Part shown: piece by piece, positions 9,212-18,597 of the stretch
Layout: every line of letters begins with the position of its first letter
Numbering within the stretch: the first letter of the stretch is position 1
Assembly (NCBI GenBank): GCA_026989455.1
Contig: JALSJH010000105.1
Coordinates: forward strand, 1-48,689
Length of the DNA stretch: 48,689 bases
Reading direction: 5' to 3'
Source: Chromatiales bacterium
GTDB taxonomy: Bacteria; Pseudomonadota; Gammaproteobacteria; RBG-16-57-12
Notes under the pieces: model-generated
Told to the model about the DNA's origin: nothing
Databases searched by the model: none
The model's input: the letters and a program-made list of their open reading frames with translations, nothing else
Position numbers and translations under genes: made by a program

Positions 9212-9472
9212 TTATTTTGCTTTTGAGACAACCTCAACCAGCGTCCAAGACTTAGTCTTAGACAAAGGGCGGCACTCACTAATGGTAATCGTGTCGCCAT
9301 CATTGCAAACATTTTGTTCGTCGTGCACGTGTAGCTTGGTGGAGCGCTTAACGTACTTACCGTAAACTGGATGACGAACCTTACGCTCAATCATGACCGT
9401 GACACTCTTATCCATCTTGCTACTGATAACACGCCCAGTCTGGGTGCGTGTAGATTTTGCCTGCTCAGTCAT
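9212..9472 (-). CDS. rpsQ: 30S ribosomal protein S17
   Basis: 86 residues with the family motifs [32 protein letters not shown] and [25 protein letters not shown]17 is a primary 16S rRNA-binding protein with an OB fold. It is the last gene of the S10 operon, 1 nt after rpmC, and is followed by the terminator at 9134-9169. Confidence 0.97.
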   Translation of the reverse strand: MTEQAKSTRTQTGRVISSKMDKSVTVMIERKVRHPVYGKYVKRSTKLHVHDEQNVCNDGDTITISECRPLSKTKSWTLVEVVSKAK

Positions 9473-9473
9473 T

Positions 9474-9668
9474 TTAGGACTCCTGCGTCTTTTGATTCAG
9501 AACCGTCTTAACGCGTGCAATATTCTTACGGACCTCAGCAACCAAACTTGGCTTTGCAAGCTCCCCAGTTCCTTTTTGCATTCGCAAATTGAACTGCTCG
9601 CGCAAAAGATTCTGAAGCTCGGCGTTTAGCTCATCAACAGATTTTTCTCTAAGCTCACTTGCATTCAT
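9474..9668 (-). CDS. rpmC: 50S ribosomal protein L29
   Basis: 64 residues from the ATG at 9666-9668, giving [31 protein letters not shown], the two-helix L29 hairpin near the exit tunnel where SRP and trigger factor dock. A GTG one codon upstream is possible. The ATG shares bases with the rplP stop (TGATG), indicating coupled translation, and rpsQ follows after 1 nt. Confidence 0.95.
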   Translation of the reverse strand: MNASELREKSVDELNAELQNLLREQFNLRMQKGTGELAKPSLVAEVRKNIARVKTVLNQKTQES

Positions 9669-10081
9669 CACATCACCGTCCGAGTTACAAATGTTGTATT
9701 CACAGGTAGTTTTGCTGCCGCTAGCGCGAATGCTTCACGAGCTAACTCCTCACTAACACCTTCCATCTCATACAACATTCTACCTGGCTGAACTTCAGCA
9801 ACCCAATATTCTACGTTGCCTTTACCCTTACCCATTCTGACTTCAAGGGGCTTCTTGGATATTGGCTTATCTGGAAAAACACGAATCCAGATCTTTCCAC
9901 CACGCTTAATGTGGCGAGTCATGGCACGCCTGGCAGCTTCGATTTGGCGTGCGGTTAACCGACCACGCGTCGTCGACTTCAGGCCAAACTCACCGAAGCT
10001 TACCTTGTTTCCGCTTTGAGCAAGGCCACGATTACGGCCTTTTTGCATTTTACGGAATTTGGTTCGTTTTGGCTGGAGCAT
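9668..10081 (-). CDS. rplP: 50S ribosomal protein L16
   Basis: 137 residues starting [30 protein letters not shown], with [45 protein letters not shown]16 helps position A-site tRNA. In E. coli an Arg in the PLEVRMGKG motif is hydroxylated by RoxA/YcfD; that Arg is present here. The stop overlaps the rpmC start and rpsC ends 12 nt upstream. Confidence 0.97.
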   Translation of the reverse strand: MLQPKRTKFRKMQKGRNRGLAQSGNKVSFGEFGLKSTTRGRLTARQIEAARRAMTRHIKRGGKIWIRVFPDKPISKKPLEVRMGKGKGNVEYWVAEVQPGRMLYEMEGVSEELAREAFALAAAKLPVNTTFVTRTVM

Positions 10082-10093
10082 ACCGCTTCTCCT

Positions 10094-10771
10094 TTAATTA
10101 TTTGCTGCGGATTTCTTGGATGTAGTGGCTACCTGGTCATGAAAACCGATAACCTCACCCTTAAATATCCAGACTTTAACCCCGATAATACCGTAGGTTG
10201 TCAAAGCTTCAGCAAAGCCATAATCTATATCAGCACGAAAAGTATGCAGGGGAACACGCCCCTCACGATACCACTCTGTGCGCGCTATCTCTGCACCATT
10301 CAAACGTCCAGCAGCTGCGATTCTGATACCTTTAGCACCAAGACGCATTGTATTAGTAACGGTACGCTTCATGGCACGGCGAAACATAATACGTCGCTCT
10401 AGCTGTTGCGCTACATTTTCAGCAACTAATTGCGCATCCAACTCAGGCTTGCGAATCTCTTCAATATTGACATTAACTGGAATGCCCATCATTTTGGAGA
10501 GTTCAACTCTAAGGCGTTCAATATCTTCGCCTTTCTTGCCGATAACCACACCAGGCCTAGCCGTGTGAATGGTGATTTTCGCATTACGCGCAGGGCGCTC
10601 AATCTGGATGCGACTAACTGATGCCTTGGATAAGCGCTTTTTCAGGAATTCACGTACCTTTAAGTCTGCCAGCAAGTAGCCGGAAAAATCCCGACTATTT
10701 GCATACCACTTAGCGGTCCAATCCTTAGTAATACCAAGACGGATGCCCGTTGGATGTACTTTCTGACCCAT
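10094..10771 (-). CDS. rpsC: 30S ribosomal protein S3
   Basis: 225 residues starting [24 protein letters not shown]. It has the KH domain (about residues 39-107, with the GXXG-type [14 protein letters not shown]) and the C-terminal S3 domain ([35 protein letters not shown]). S3 lines the mRNA entry tunnel with S4 and S5. It lies 13 nt after rplV in the S10 operon. The C-terminal tail is slightly shorter than in E. coli. Confidence 0.97.
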   Translation of the reverse strand: MGQKVHPTGIRLGITKDWTAKWYANSRDFSGYLLADLKVREFLKKRLSKASVSRIQIERPARNAKITIHTARPGVVIGKKGEDIERLRVELSKMMGIPVNVNIEEIRKPELDAQLVAENVAQQLERRIMFRRAMKRTVTNTMRLGAKGIRIAAAGRLNGAEIARTEWYREGRVPLHTFRADIDYGFAEALTTYGIIGVKVWIFKGEVIGFHDQVATTSKKSAANN

Positions 10772-10784
10772 ACCTGCCTCTCAG

Positions 10785-11117
10785 TTATTTTTCAGCAACC
10801 GCCACAGTAATGTGGCAATTACGTTTCAGAATGCGATTTGCACGCCCTTTTGCACGCGGACGAATGCGCTTGAATGTCGCCGCTTCATCAACGAAAATCC
10901 GAGTAATCTTCAACTCGTCGATATCTGCACCGTCATTATGCTCTGCATTTGCAATTGCTGATTCAACAACTTTCTTAACGATAGTTGCTGCTTTTTTGTT
11001 ACTGAACATCAGAATTTGCAAGGCACGATCTACTGACAGACCACGAATCTGGTCTGCGACCAGACGGGTTTTTTGCGCAGAGATGCGTGCATTACGATGT
11101 TTAGCAATGACTTCCAT
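10785..11117 (-). CDS. rplV: 50S ribosomal protein L22
   Basis: 110 residues, the E. coli length, when started at the ATG at 11115-11117 ([26 protein letters not shown]). A GTG two codons upstream is in frame, but AAGGGG is spaced correctly for the ATG. The beta-hairpin loop ([25 protein letters not shown]) that lines the exit tunnel, the site where macrolide-resistance changes arise, looks unmodified. Confidence 0.94.
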   Translation of the reverse strand: MEVIAKHRNARISAQKTRLVADQIRGLSVDRALQILMFSNKKAATIVKKVVESAIANAEHNDGADIDELKITRIFVDEAATFKRIRPRAKGRANRILKRNCHITVAVAEK

Positions 11118-11128
11118 CTTCACACCCC

Positions 11129-11401
11129 TTATCTGGACTTTTTATCAGCAACATGACCACGATATGTGCGAGTAGGAACAAACTCACCCAATTTGTAGCC
11201 GACCATGTTTTCAGTAATGAAAACCGGCACGTGTTGACGACCATTATGTATAGCAATAGTGAGCCCGAGCATATCCGGGAGTACCATTGAACGACGTGAC
11301 CAAGTCTTAATTGGTCGTTTTGTACCAGCCTCGACCGCCTCACTCACCTTCTTGGCTAAGTGTTGATCGACGAATGGACCTTTCTTGACTGAACGTGGCA
11401 T
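11129..11401 (-). CDS. rpsS: 30S ribosomal protein S19
   Basis: 90 residues starting [19 protein letters not shown] with [53 protein letters not shown], the universally conserved core. S19 forms a head complex with S13 and contacts 23S rRNA bridge elements. It lies between rplB and rplV in the S10 operon. Confidence 0.97.
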   Translation of the reverse strand: MPRSVKKGPFVDQHLAKKVSEAVEAGTKRPIKTWSRRSMVLPDMLGLTIAIHNGRQHVPVFITENMVGYKLGEFVPTRTYRGHVADKKSR

Positions 11402-11429
11402 TGCTCGCCCTCTTTCCAGTTAAACGAAA

Positions 11430-12254
11430 TTACTTGCTACGACGACGTACGATAAATTTATCGGTACGCTTGTTTTTACGGGTTTTATAACCCTTCGTCG
11501 GAACACCCCAAGGAGATACAGGATGACGGCCACCAGAAGTACGACCCTCACCACCACCGTGCGGATGATCCACTGGATTCATCGCAACACCGCGAACGGT
11601 AGGTCGGCGACCTGCCCAACGAGCAGCACCGGCCTTACCTAAGGAGCGAAGAGCGTGCTCGGAGTTACCTACTTCACCAATTGTTGCCTTGCAGTCAACC
11701 CGCACCTTACGCATCTCGCTTGAGCGAAGGCGTAAGGTTGCATATTCACTATCACGCGCAACAAGCTGAGCTGACGTTCCTGCAGAGCGCGCAATTTGCG
11801 CACCTTTGCCGGCACGAAGTTCAACACAATGAACGGTTGTACCCACAGGAATATCACGCAGCGCCATCGCGCTACCCGGCTTTATTGGTGACTGCTGACC
11901 AGACATGATATCCGAACCAGCAGAGACACCCTTGGGCGCTATAATATAGCGACGCTCGCCATCGGCATACTTAATCAACGCAATATTAGCGCTGCGGTTT
12001 GGATCATACTCTAAGCGCTCAACAACACCAGGGATACCATCCTTGTTACGCTTAAAATCGATGATACGGTAGTGTTGCTTATGACCACCACCACGATGGC
12101 GAGTGGTAATACGCCCATTATTATTACGACCACCGGACTTGCTCTTTTTCTCCAGAAGGGGAGCATATGGCTCGCCCTTATGGAGGTCTGGAGTAACCAC
12201 TCGAACTACGAAGCGGCGCCCAGGTGATGTCGGTTTAAGTTTTACGATCGCCAT
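11430..12254 (-). CDS. rplB: 50S ribosomal protein L2
   Basis: 274 residues starting [27 protein letters not shown]. The C-terminal active-site neighbourhood [31 protein letters not shown] is intact, including the His in DHPHGGG linked to peptidyl-transferase function. L2 is needed for subunit association. It lies 19 nt after rplW and 28 nt before rpsS. The length is within one residue of E. coli. Confidence 0.98.
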   Translation of the reverse strand: MAIVKLKPTSPGRRFVVRVVTPDLHKGEPYAPLLEKKSKSGGRNNNGRITTRHRGGGHKQHYRIIDFKRNKDGIPGVVERLEYDPNRSANIALIKYADGERRYIIAPKGVSAGSDIMSGQQSPIKPGSAMALRDIPVGTTVHCVELRAGKGAQIARSAGTSAQLVARDSEYATLRLRSSEMRKVRVDCKATIGEVGNSEHALRSLGKAGAARWAGRRPTVRGVAMNPVDHPHGGGEGRTSGGRHPVSPWGVPTKGYKTRKNKRTDKFIVRRRSK

Positions 12255-12273
12255 GATACGAATCCTCTACGAA

Positions 12274-12573
12274 TTACTCGGCGGCGCTGGTGAAATCAAT
12301 CTCACTACCGGCCTTAAGTTGGACATATGCCTTTTTGTAGCCAGAGCGCCGACCCTGGATTGCCCCAAAGCGCTTACGCTTGCCTTTAACATTGGCAACC
12401 TGAACGGAATCGACTTCAACTTCAAACAGAAGCTCTACAGCCTTCTTGATTTCAGTCTTATTTGCGTCAGTAGCCACTTTGAATACAATTTGCTGATTAG
12501 TCTCAGCAGCAACCGATGCTTTCTCAGTAATATGAGGGCCGAGTAGAACCTTCATCAAACGCTCTTGGTTCAT
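12274..12573 (-). CDS. rplW: 50S ribosomal protein L23
   Basis: 99 residues starting [24 protein letters not shown], with the long loop [29 protein letters not shown]23 is the exit-tunnel docking site for trigger factor and SRP. The FxxE-type docking residues are at least partly conserved. The ATG overlaps the rplD stop as ATGA, so translation is probably coupled. Confidence 0.96.
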   Translation of the reverse strand: MNQERLMKVLLGPHITEKASVAAETNQQIVFKVATDANKTEIKKAVELLFEVEVDSVQVANVKGKRKRFGAIQGRRSGYKKAYVQLKAGSEIDFTSAAE

Positions 12574-13190
12574 GCTAAAGCCTCCTCTATTTGCTTGATC
12601 GCTCCAACCGTCATCAGCACCTTGTCGTAACCTACCAGTGAAACCGGGTCGATTGATGACGCACTCACAAGACCAACCTTATGCAGATTGCGTGATGCAA
12701 GATACAAATTATCATCAATGGCCTCTGGAACAATCAGAACATTTTCCAAATCCATCGCTGCAAGCTTAGCAACCAGCTCTTTTGTTTTTGGCAGTTCAAG
12801 AGAAAACTTATCAATAATAATCAAGCGATCTTGACGCAACAACTCAGAGACGATCGAGCGCATTGCGCCACGATACATCTTCTTGTTTACTTTTTGTGAA
12901 TGATCTTGTGGTGTGGCCGCAAAAGTAACGCCACCTGTTCGCCATAAGGGACTACGAATAGTACCCGCACGAGCACGACCGGTTCCTTTCTGACGCCACG
13001 GCTTAGCACCACCACCACTCACATCCGAGCGATTCTTATGGGCACGACTCCCTTGACGAGCGCCTGCCAAATAGGCCGTTACAACCTGATGAATCAACGG
13101 CTCATTAAATTCTTGCGCAAAGCTATCATCAGAGAGCTCTACGCTCTTTTTAGACTCTTTGCCTGTCGCTGTAACTAGATTCAACTCCAT
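12570..13190 (-). CDS. rplD: 50S ribosomal protein L4
   Basis: 206 residues with the tunnel-loop motif [44 protein letters not shown] (about residues 48-90). L4 is both an exit-tunnel protein and, in E. coli, the autogenous repressor of the S10 operon through a leader upstream of rpsJ. No such leader fits between tufA and rpsJ here. The start shares a base with the rplC stop (TAATG) and the stop overlaps rplW. Confidence 0.96.
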   Translation of the reverse strand: MELNLVTATGKESKKSVELSDDSFAQEFNEPLIHQVVTAYLAGARQGSRAHKNRSDVSGGGAKPWRQKGTGRARAGTIRSPLWRTGGVTFAATPQDHSQKVNKKMYRGAMRSIVSELLRQDRLIIIDKFSLELPKTKELVAKLAAMDLENVLIVPEAIDDNLYLASRNLHKVGLVSASSIDPVSLVGYDKVLMTVGAIKQIEEALA

Positions 13191-13846
13191 TACAAACTCC
13201 CCCGCGAAAGTACTTTAACCGCCGGGGATACAACAACATCACTTCCTTTGGCACCAGGAACTGCCCCTTTAACCAAAAGAATATTGCGCTCAATATCCAC
13301 ACGAACCACTTCAAGGTTTTGAACCGTACGCTGCACATTACCCATCTGGCCAGACATCTTCTTACCCTTGAATACACGACCAGGGGTTTGACACTGCCCG
13401 ATAGAGCCAGGCGTACGATGGGAAAGCGAGTTACCGTGCGTCGCATCTTTACCTGCAAAGTGATGGCGCTTGATGGTACCGGCAAATCCCTTACCGATCG
13501 TAACACCCGCCACGTCTACCTTCTGACCAGCCTCAAAAATATCAGCTTTAATCTCTGAGCCTGTCGCAAAATCATTAGTCGCTCCGTCGGCTAGACGAAA
13601 CTCCCAAAGACCTCGACCAGCCTCGACACCTGCTTTCGCAAAGTGACCAGCCATTGCCTTGGTCACTCGCGTTGCACGGCGCGTACCAACCGTCACCTGA
13701 ACTGCGTTGTAGCCATCTTTCTCGAGCCCTTTAAGCTGACTCACGCGATTAGGCTCAACTTCAATTACGGTAACAGGCAACGAGTGGCCCTCTTCCGTAA
13801 AAATCCGAGTCATACCGCGTTTGCGGCCTATTACACCAATAGTCAT
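13190..13846 (-). CDS. rplC: 50S ribosomal protein L3
   Basis: 218 residues from the ATG at 13844-13846 ([20 protein letters not shown]), with GAGGAT about 8 nt upstream. The in-frame GTG five codons earlier is not conserved. The [51 protein letters not shown] segment includes the Gln normally methylated by PrmB. L3 nucleates 50S assembly. An unusually long 117-nt gap with hairpins separates it from rpsJ. Confidence 0.95.
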   Translation of the reverse strand: MTIGVIGRKRGMTRIFTEEGHSLPVTVIEVEPNRVSQLKGLEKDGYNAVQVTVGTRRATRVTKAMAGHFAKAGVEAGRGLWEFRLADGATNDFATGSEIKADIFEAGQKVDVAGVTIGKGFAGTIKRHHFAGKDATHGNSLSHRTPGSIGQCQTPGRVFKGKKMSGQMGNVQRTVQNLEVVRVDIERNILLVKGAVPGAKGSDVVVSPAVKVLSRGSL

Positions 13847-13911
13847 TGTCGTTATCCTCACGCATCGATTTCGATTGACCGACGCTTAATTCAACAAAAC
13901 TTCAATATAAC

Positions 13912-13945
13912 AACGCCGCACTCCCACTGCGGACAGCACGGCGTT
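13912..13945 (-). other. Structured rpsJ-rplC intergenic RNA with two competing hairpins
   Basis: In the mRNA, AACGCCG and CGGCGTT can pair as an outer 7-bp stem (13939-13945 with 13912-13918). CCGCA and TGCGG (13928-13932 with 13916-13920) can form a shorter stem with a 7-nt loop. The two stems share bases, so they exclude each other. No T-tract follows, so this is not a standard terminator. It may be a regulatory leader for rplC-rplD-rplW. Confidence 0.45.
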
Positions 13946-13963
13946 ATTAATGAGGGGCGGATT

Positions 13964-14275
13964 CTAACTTAATTTAATCTGCACGTCTACCCCAGCAGCA
14001 AGATCAAGCTTCATTAATGCATCTACCGTCTTTTCAGTCGGATCAACGATATCCAGCATGCGCTTGTGAGTACGAATCTCATACTGATCACGCGCATCTT
14101 TATTAACATGCGGCGAGGTCAAAATAGTGAAACGCTCTTTTTTGGTCGGCATGGGAATCGGACCCTGCACATGCGCACCGGTGCGTTTTGCAGTATCGGC
14201 AATTTCACGCGCGGACTGATCAATCAAGCGATGATCAAATGATTTTAGGCGAATACGAATTCTTTGGTTAGTCAT
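13964..14275 (-). CDS. rpsJ: 30S ribosomal protein S10 (NusE)
   Basis: 103 residues, the E. coli length, starting [53 protein letters not shown]10 also acts as NusE, bridging NusB/NusG and transcription antitermination. Here it follows tufA after only 5 nt, so it is probably co-transcribed with the str genes rather than from a separate leader promoter as in E. coli. Confidence 0.97.
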   Translation of the reverse strand: MTNQRIRIRLKSFDHRLIDQSAREIADTAKRTGAHVQGPIPMPTKKERFTILTSPHVNKDARDQYEIRTHKRMLDIVDPTEKTVDALMKLDLAAGVDVQIKLS

Positions 14276-14280
14276 ATTTA

Positions 14281-15471
14281 TTACTCAATAATCTTAGCAA
14301 CAACGCCCGCACCAACTGTGCGACCACCTTCACGGATTGCAAAACGCAGGCCGTCTTCCATTGCGATGGGAGCGATCAGCGATACCGTCATCTGCACGTT
14401 ATCACCTGGCATCACCATCTCTACACCCTCTGGCAGATCACACGCACCGGTTACATCCGTGGTACGGAAGTAAAACTGCGGACGATAGCCATTAAAGAAT
14501 GGCGTATGTCGGCCACCCTCATCTTTGCTCAACACATAGACTTCTGCTTCAAACTTGGTGTGAGGATTGATTGAACCAGGCTGACAAAGCACTTGTCCGC
14601 GCTCAACATCTTCACGCTTGGTGCCGCGCAACAACAGACCAACATTGTCGCCTGCACGCCCTTCATCAAGCAGCTTGCGGAACATTTCAACACCAGTACA
14701 GATCGTTTTTACGGTCTCTTTGATGCCGACAATTTCAACTTCTTCACCTACCTTGATGATACCGCGCTCGATACGACCCGTTACCACGGTGCCGCGACCA
14801 GAGATCGAGAAAACATCCTCAACCGGCATCAGGAATGCACCATCAATAGCACGCTCAGGCTCTGGAATGTAGCTATCCATTGCTTCAACCAGCTTAATAA
14901 TGGCCGGAACACCAATCTCAGATTGATCGCCTTCCAATGCCTTTAATGCAGAGCCGATAACAACCGGCGTATCGTCACCTGGGAAGTCGTACTTGTCGAG
15001 AAGCTCGCGAACTTCCATTTCAACCAGCTCAAGCAGCTCGTCATCATCTACCATGTCCGCTTTATTGAGGAACACAACAATATAAGGAACACCGACCTGA
15101 CGTGAAAGCAGTATATGCTCACGGGTTTGCGGCATTGGACCATCGGCCGCCGAACATACCAGAATCGCACCATCCATCTGCGCGGCACCGGTGATCATGT
15201 TTTTCACATAGTCAGCATGGCCTGGGCAATCAACGTGCGCGTAGTGGCGCGAGTCTGATTCATATTCAACGTGCGCTGTGGCAATTGTAATACCACGGGC
15301 ACGCTCTTCAGGTGCGCCATCTATCTGGTCATAAGCTTTAAACTCACCACCATGCGCCTCAGCCATACATTTGGTGATTGCCGCAGTCAGGGTGGTTTTA
15401 CCGTGATCTACGTGACCGATAGTGCCCACATTGACATGTGGTTTTGTGCGTTCAAATTTTTCTTTAGACAC
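14281..15471 (-). CDS. tufA: Elongation factor Tu, copy A (GTG start)
   Basis: EF-Tu delivers aminoacyl-tRNA to the ribosome using GTP. The 396-residue protein has the P-loop GHVDHGKT (residues 19-26), DCPGHADY with the catalytic His, and the NKAD guanine-specificity motif, followed by beta-barrel domains 2 and 3. The start is GTG at 15469-15471. It differs from TufB only at residue 9 (Thr here, Asn there). The nucleotide sequence from the stop codon back to 15426 is identical to tufB. It is the last str gene, 29 nt after fusA. Confidence 0.98.
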   Translation of the reverse strand: MSKEKFERTKPHVNVGTIGHVDHGKTTLTAAITKCMAEAHGGEFKAYDQIDGAPEERARGITIATAHVEYESDSRHYAHVDCPGHADYVKNMITGAAQMDGAILVCSAADGPMPQTREHILLSRQVGVPYIVVFLNKADMVDDDELLELVEMEVRELLDKYDFPGDDTPVVIGSALKALEGDQSEIGVPAIIKLVEAMDSYIPEPERAIDGAFLMPVEDVFSISGRGTVVTGRIERGIIKVGEEVEIVGIKETVKTICTGVEMFRKLLDEGRAGDNVGLLLRGTKREDVERGQVLCQPGSINPHTKFEAEVYVLSKDEGGRHTPFFNGYRPQFYFRTTDVTGACDLPEGVEMVMPGDNVQMTVSLIAPIAMEDGLRFAIREGGRTVGAGVVAKIIE

Positions 15472-15500
15472 GTGCGTTCCTCTCGATAAATCAATTATTC

Positions 15501-17597
15501 TTAATAAACTTTATTAACTATCTCATTAGAGATATTTGATGGTGCCTCTGCGTATTTACCAAACTCCATGGAGTAACTTGCTCTACCTTGAGTCGCCGAT
15601 CTTAGCTCAGTCGCATAACCAAACATGGAACCAAGCGGCACTTCAGCGCGAACAACCTTCCCCACCGGAACATCATCTACACCCTGCACCAAGCCGCGAC
15701 GACGGTTGATATCACCCATCACATCGCCCATATTCTCTTCGGGCGTGACCACCTCAACCCTCATAATCGGTTCAAGGAGGTGGGGTGAGGCTTTTAATGC
15801 ACCATCACGAAGTGCAATTGAGCCAGCGATTTGAAACGCCATCTCGTTGGAATCCACTTCATGATATGAGCCACCAATCAGTGTCACCTTAATATCAACT
15901 AGTGGGTAACCCGCCAAGACACCCGACGCCATCTGCTCTTTCACCCCCGCATCTACTGCAGGAATGTATTCACTGGGTATTGTACCCGCAGCGATTTCAC
16001 TCAAAAACTCATAGCCAGAGCCTGGCTCTTTAGGCTCTAGGCGCAGAGAGACATGACCGTATTGGTTACGCGCACCCATATCTCTAATAAACTTACCTTC
16101 AACCTCAACGCTAGAACGAATCGCCTCACGGTAAGAGACTCTTGGCGCGCCGACATTTGCACCGACACCAAACTCACGCCTCATCCTATCTACAATTATT
16201 TCCAGATGCAGCTCACCCATCCCTGAAATAATTGTTTGTCCCGAGTCCGAATCCAGATGCACTCGAAATGAGGGATCTTCCTGCGCAAGGCGGCTCAACG
16301 CAGCTCCCATCTTATCTTGATCAGCGAGCGTCTTCGGCTCAATCGCGACCGAAACCACGGGTTCTGGGAACTCCATTTTCTCAAGAACCACTCGGTTATT
16401 CTGGTCACACAAGGTGTCGCCGGTTACTGTGTGTTTGAGACCGACCGCCGCCGCAATATCACCTGCGTGTACCACCCCAATCTCTTCACGACTATTGGCA
16501 TGCATCTGTAAAATCCGGCCAACGCGCTCACGCTTACCTTTGGCAGGATTAAAAACAACACCACCCGCTTTCAAACTACCACTGTAAACTCGGAAGTAAG
16601 CCAGTGTGCCAACAAATGAGTCGGTCGCTATTTTAAACACCAACGCCGAAAATGGCTCATCATCGTTAGGATGACGCTCCACTTTCGACTCACCATCCTC
16701 ACTCAGACCAACAATTGCAGGCACGTCAAGCGGCGAGGGCAAATAATCAACTACCGCATCAAGAAGCGCCTGCACTCCTTTGTTTTTAAAGGCTGAGCCA
16801 CAGACAACCGGCACTAAATCACCCGATAAGGTTGCCGCTCGAACCCCTTTTTTGATATCAAGCTCAGACAGGAAACCATCTTCCAAGTATCGATCCATCA
16901 ACTCTTCGGTTGATTCTGCTGCAGTCTCAACAAGTTGCTCTCGCAAGTCATCACAACGCTCAAGCATCTCTGCAGGTATTTCACGCAACTCATAAGTAAG
17001 CCCCATATCGGAGTCAGACCAATAAATTGCTTTCATACGAACAAGGTCTACAACCCCTTCAAAATCATCCTCTGCACCGATCGGGAGCTGTAGTGCGACC
17101 GGACTCGCTCCGAGCCGCTCTTTAATTTGACCCATAACGCGAAAAAAATCCGCGCCAGCGCGATCCATTTTATTGACGAAGGCAATGCGCGGTACTTTAT
17201 ACTTATCCGCCTGACGCCAAACAGTCTCAGACTGCGGCTCGACTCCACCAACTGCGCAAAAAACAGCGCAGGCACCATCAAGAATACGCAATGAACGCTC
17301 GACTTCTATTGTGAAATCAACATGACCTGGCGTATCGATGATATTTATTCGATGCTCATCGTATTGCTTCTGCATACCACGCCAGAAGCATGTTGTCGCA
17401 GCTGATGTAATTGTAATTCCGCGCTCTTGCTCCTGCTCCATCCAGTCCATGGTCGCCGTTCCATCATGAACTTCGCCAATTTTATGGGACTCTCCGGTGT
17501 AGAACAGAATGCGCTCCGTTGTGGTTGTCTTGCCGGCATCAATATGAGCCATAATACCAATATTTCGATACCGACCAACGGGGGTTTTACGCACCAC
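15501..17597 (-). CDS. fusA: Elongation factor G (GTG start)
   Basis: EF-G catalyses translocation and, with RRF, ribosome recycling. The 698-residue protein has the G-domain motifs [15 protein letters not shown] (about 17-31), DTPGHVDF and [10 protein letters not shown], then domains II-V ending with [32 protein letters not shown]. The start is GTG GTG at 17592-17597. The first GTG fits the upstream GGAG better. It lies 26 nt after rpsG in the str operon. Nothing suggests a fusidic-acid-resistant or mitochondrial-like paralogue. Confidence 0.97.
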   Translation of the reverse strand: MVRKTPVGRYRNIGIMAHIDAGKTTTTERILFYTGESHKIGEVHDGTATMDWMEQEQERGITITSAATTCFWRGMQKQYDEHRINIIDTPGHVDFTIEVERSLRILDGACAVFCAVGGVEPQSETVWRQADKYKVPRIAFVNKMDRAGADFFRVMGQIKERLGASPVALQLPIGAEDDFEGVVDLVRMKAIYWSDSDMGLTYELREIPAEMLERCDDLREQLVETAAESTEELMDRYLEDGFLSELDIKKGVRAATLSGDLVPVVCGSAFKNKGVQALLDAVVDYLPSPLDVPAIVGLSEDGESKVERHPNDDEPFSALVFKIATDSFVGTLAYFRVYSGSLKAGGVVFNPAKGKRERVGRILQMHANSREEIGVVHAGDIAAAVGLKHTVTGDTLCDQNNRVVLEKMEFPEPVVSVAIEPKTLADQDKMGAALSRLAQEDPSFRVHLDSDSGQTIISGMGELHLEIIVDRMRREFGVGANVGAPRVSYREAIRSSVEVEGKFIRDMGARNQYGHVSLRLEPKEPGSGYEFLSEIAAGTIPSEYIPAVDAGVKEQMASGVLAGYPLVDIKVTLIGGSYHEVDSNEMAFQIAGSIALRDGALKASPHLLEPIMRVEVVTPEENMGDVMGDINRRRGLVQGVDDVPVGKVVRAEVPLGSMFGYATELRSATQGRASYSMEFGKYAEAPSNISNEIVNKVY

Positions 17598-17623
17598 TTT
17601 AATACAACTCCAGCAACAGGGTT

Positions 17624-18094
17624 TTACCAGCGATAGTGGGCAAACGCTTTGTTAGCATCCGCCATGCGGTGCGTATCTTCACGTTTTTTGACTGCAGAGC
17701 CGCGACCCTCAAGGGCATCGATAATTTCGCCCGCAAGGCGCAGGCCCATACCTTTCTCGCTACGCTTACGTGCGGCATCTACCAACCAGCGCATGGCAAG
17801 CGCAGTACGGCGGTCAACGCGAACCTCAACGGGCACCTGATAAGTTGCACCACCTACGCGACGAGACTTGACTTCTACCGACGGGCGAACCGCCTCCAGC
17901 GCCTTATCCAGCGACTCCAGTGCCTCACCACCTGACTTCTCAGTCACACGATCTAATGCACTATAAACAATTTTCTCCGCAACCGACTTTTTCCCGTCTA
18001 CCATCAAGACGTTAACAAGGCGCGTTAACGTTTCGCTTGCAAACTTAGGATCGGGTAGTACTTCGCGTTTAGCTGCCGCTTTTCTTCTAGCCAT
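17624..18094 (-). CDS. rpsG: 30S ribosomal protein S7
   Basis: 156 residues, starting [31 protein letters not shown], with [37 protein letters not shown] and the C-terminal AFAHYRW. S7 organises the 30S head and is the str-operon repressor in E. coli, binding the rpsL-rpsG intercistronic region. That gap is only 18 nt here, much shorter than in E. coli, so the classical S7 operator is unlikely to be present in the same form. Confidence 0.97.
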   Translation of the reverse strand: MARRKAAAKREVLPDPKFASETLTRLVNVLMVDGKKSVAEKIVYSALDRVTEKSGGEALESLDKALEAVRPSVEVKSRRVGGATYQVPVEVRVDRRTALAMRWLVDAARKRSEKGMGLRLAGEIIDALEGRGSAVKKREDTHRMADANKAFAHYRW

Positions 18095-18112
18095 TATCTA
18101 TTCCTGAAACAA

Positions 18113-18484
18113 TTACTTAGGACGCTTCGCGCCATACTTGGAGCGCCCTTGACGACGAGTGGTTACACCCGCGCAATCTAGGGTGCCACGAACCGTGTGA
18201 TAACGCACACCAGGCAGATCTTTAACACGACCGCCGCGAATCAAAATAACACTGTGCTCTTGGAGGTTATGCCCCTCACCACCAATATATGAAGTCACTT
18301 CCATACCGTTAGTGAGGCGAACACGCGCCACTTTACGCAATGCCGAGTTCGGCTTCTTAGGTGTTGTTGTATACACGCGAGTGCATACTCCTCGTTTCTG
18401 CGGACATGCATCCAGCGCAGGAACGTTACTCTTTTCAATTTGGCGCTTGCGAGGCTTACGCACCAACTGATTAATAGTTGTCAT
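18113..18484 (-). CDS. rpsL: 30S ribosomal protein S12
   Basis: 123 residues starting [20 protein letters not shown]. The decoding-centre motifs are the streptomycin-sensitive types: [17 protein letters not shown] and [17 protein letters not shown], with the Lys residues corresponding to K43 and K88 present. The Asp after K88, which RimO methylthiolates in E. coli, is also present. It is the first gene of the str operon, behind its own promoter and a leader hairpin. Confidence 0.97.
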   Translation of the reverse strand: MTTINQLVRKPRKRQIEKSNVPALDACPQKRGVCTRVYTTTPKKPNSALRKVARVRLTNGMEVTSYIGGEGHNLQEHSVILIRGGRVKDLPGVRYHTVRGTLDCAGVTTRRQGRSKYGAKRPK

Positions 18485-18513
18485 ATATTTTGCTCCAACC
18501 CTACAAATAAGTA

Positions 18514-18537
18514 GACAGCTGGATATAGCCAGCTGTC
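18514..18537 (-). other. Perfect 9-bp hairpin in the rpsL 5' leader
   Basis: GACAGCTGG and CCAGCTGTC form a perfect stem with the 6-nt loop CTATAT in the mRNA, just downstream of the predicted str-operon start site. It has no T-tract, so it is not an intrinsic terminator. It may stabilise the 5' end, mark an RNase processing site between rpoC and rpsL messages, or take part in leader regulation. Confidence 0.6.
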
Positions 18538-18548
18538 GGAATCGCGGA

Positions 18549-18577
18549 ATTCTAGTGATAAAACACTAGTGTGTCAA
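18549..18577 (-). promoter_or_regulatory. Predicted str-operon promoter upstream of rpsL
   Basis: On the minus strand a perfect TTGACA (18572-18577) and TAGAAT (18549-18554) are separated by 17 nt. The spacer carries an inverted repeat (CTAGTG/CACTAG) around ATAAAA on the + strand. The site lies in the 113-nt gap between rpoC and rpsL, so the str genes can be expressed independently of the rif operon. Confidence 0.8.
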
Positions 18578-18597
18578 GTACTGAGAAACAACAGTCG

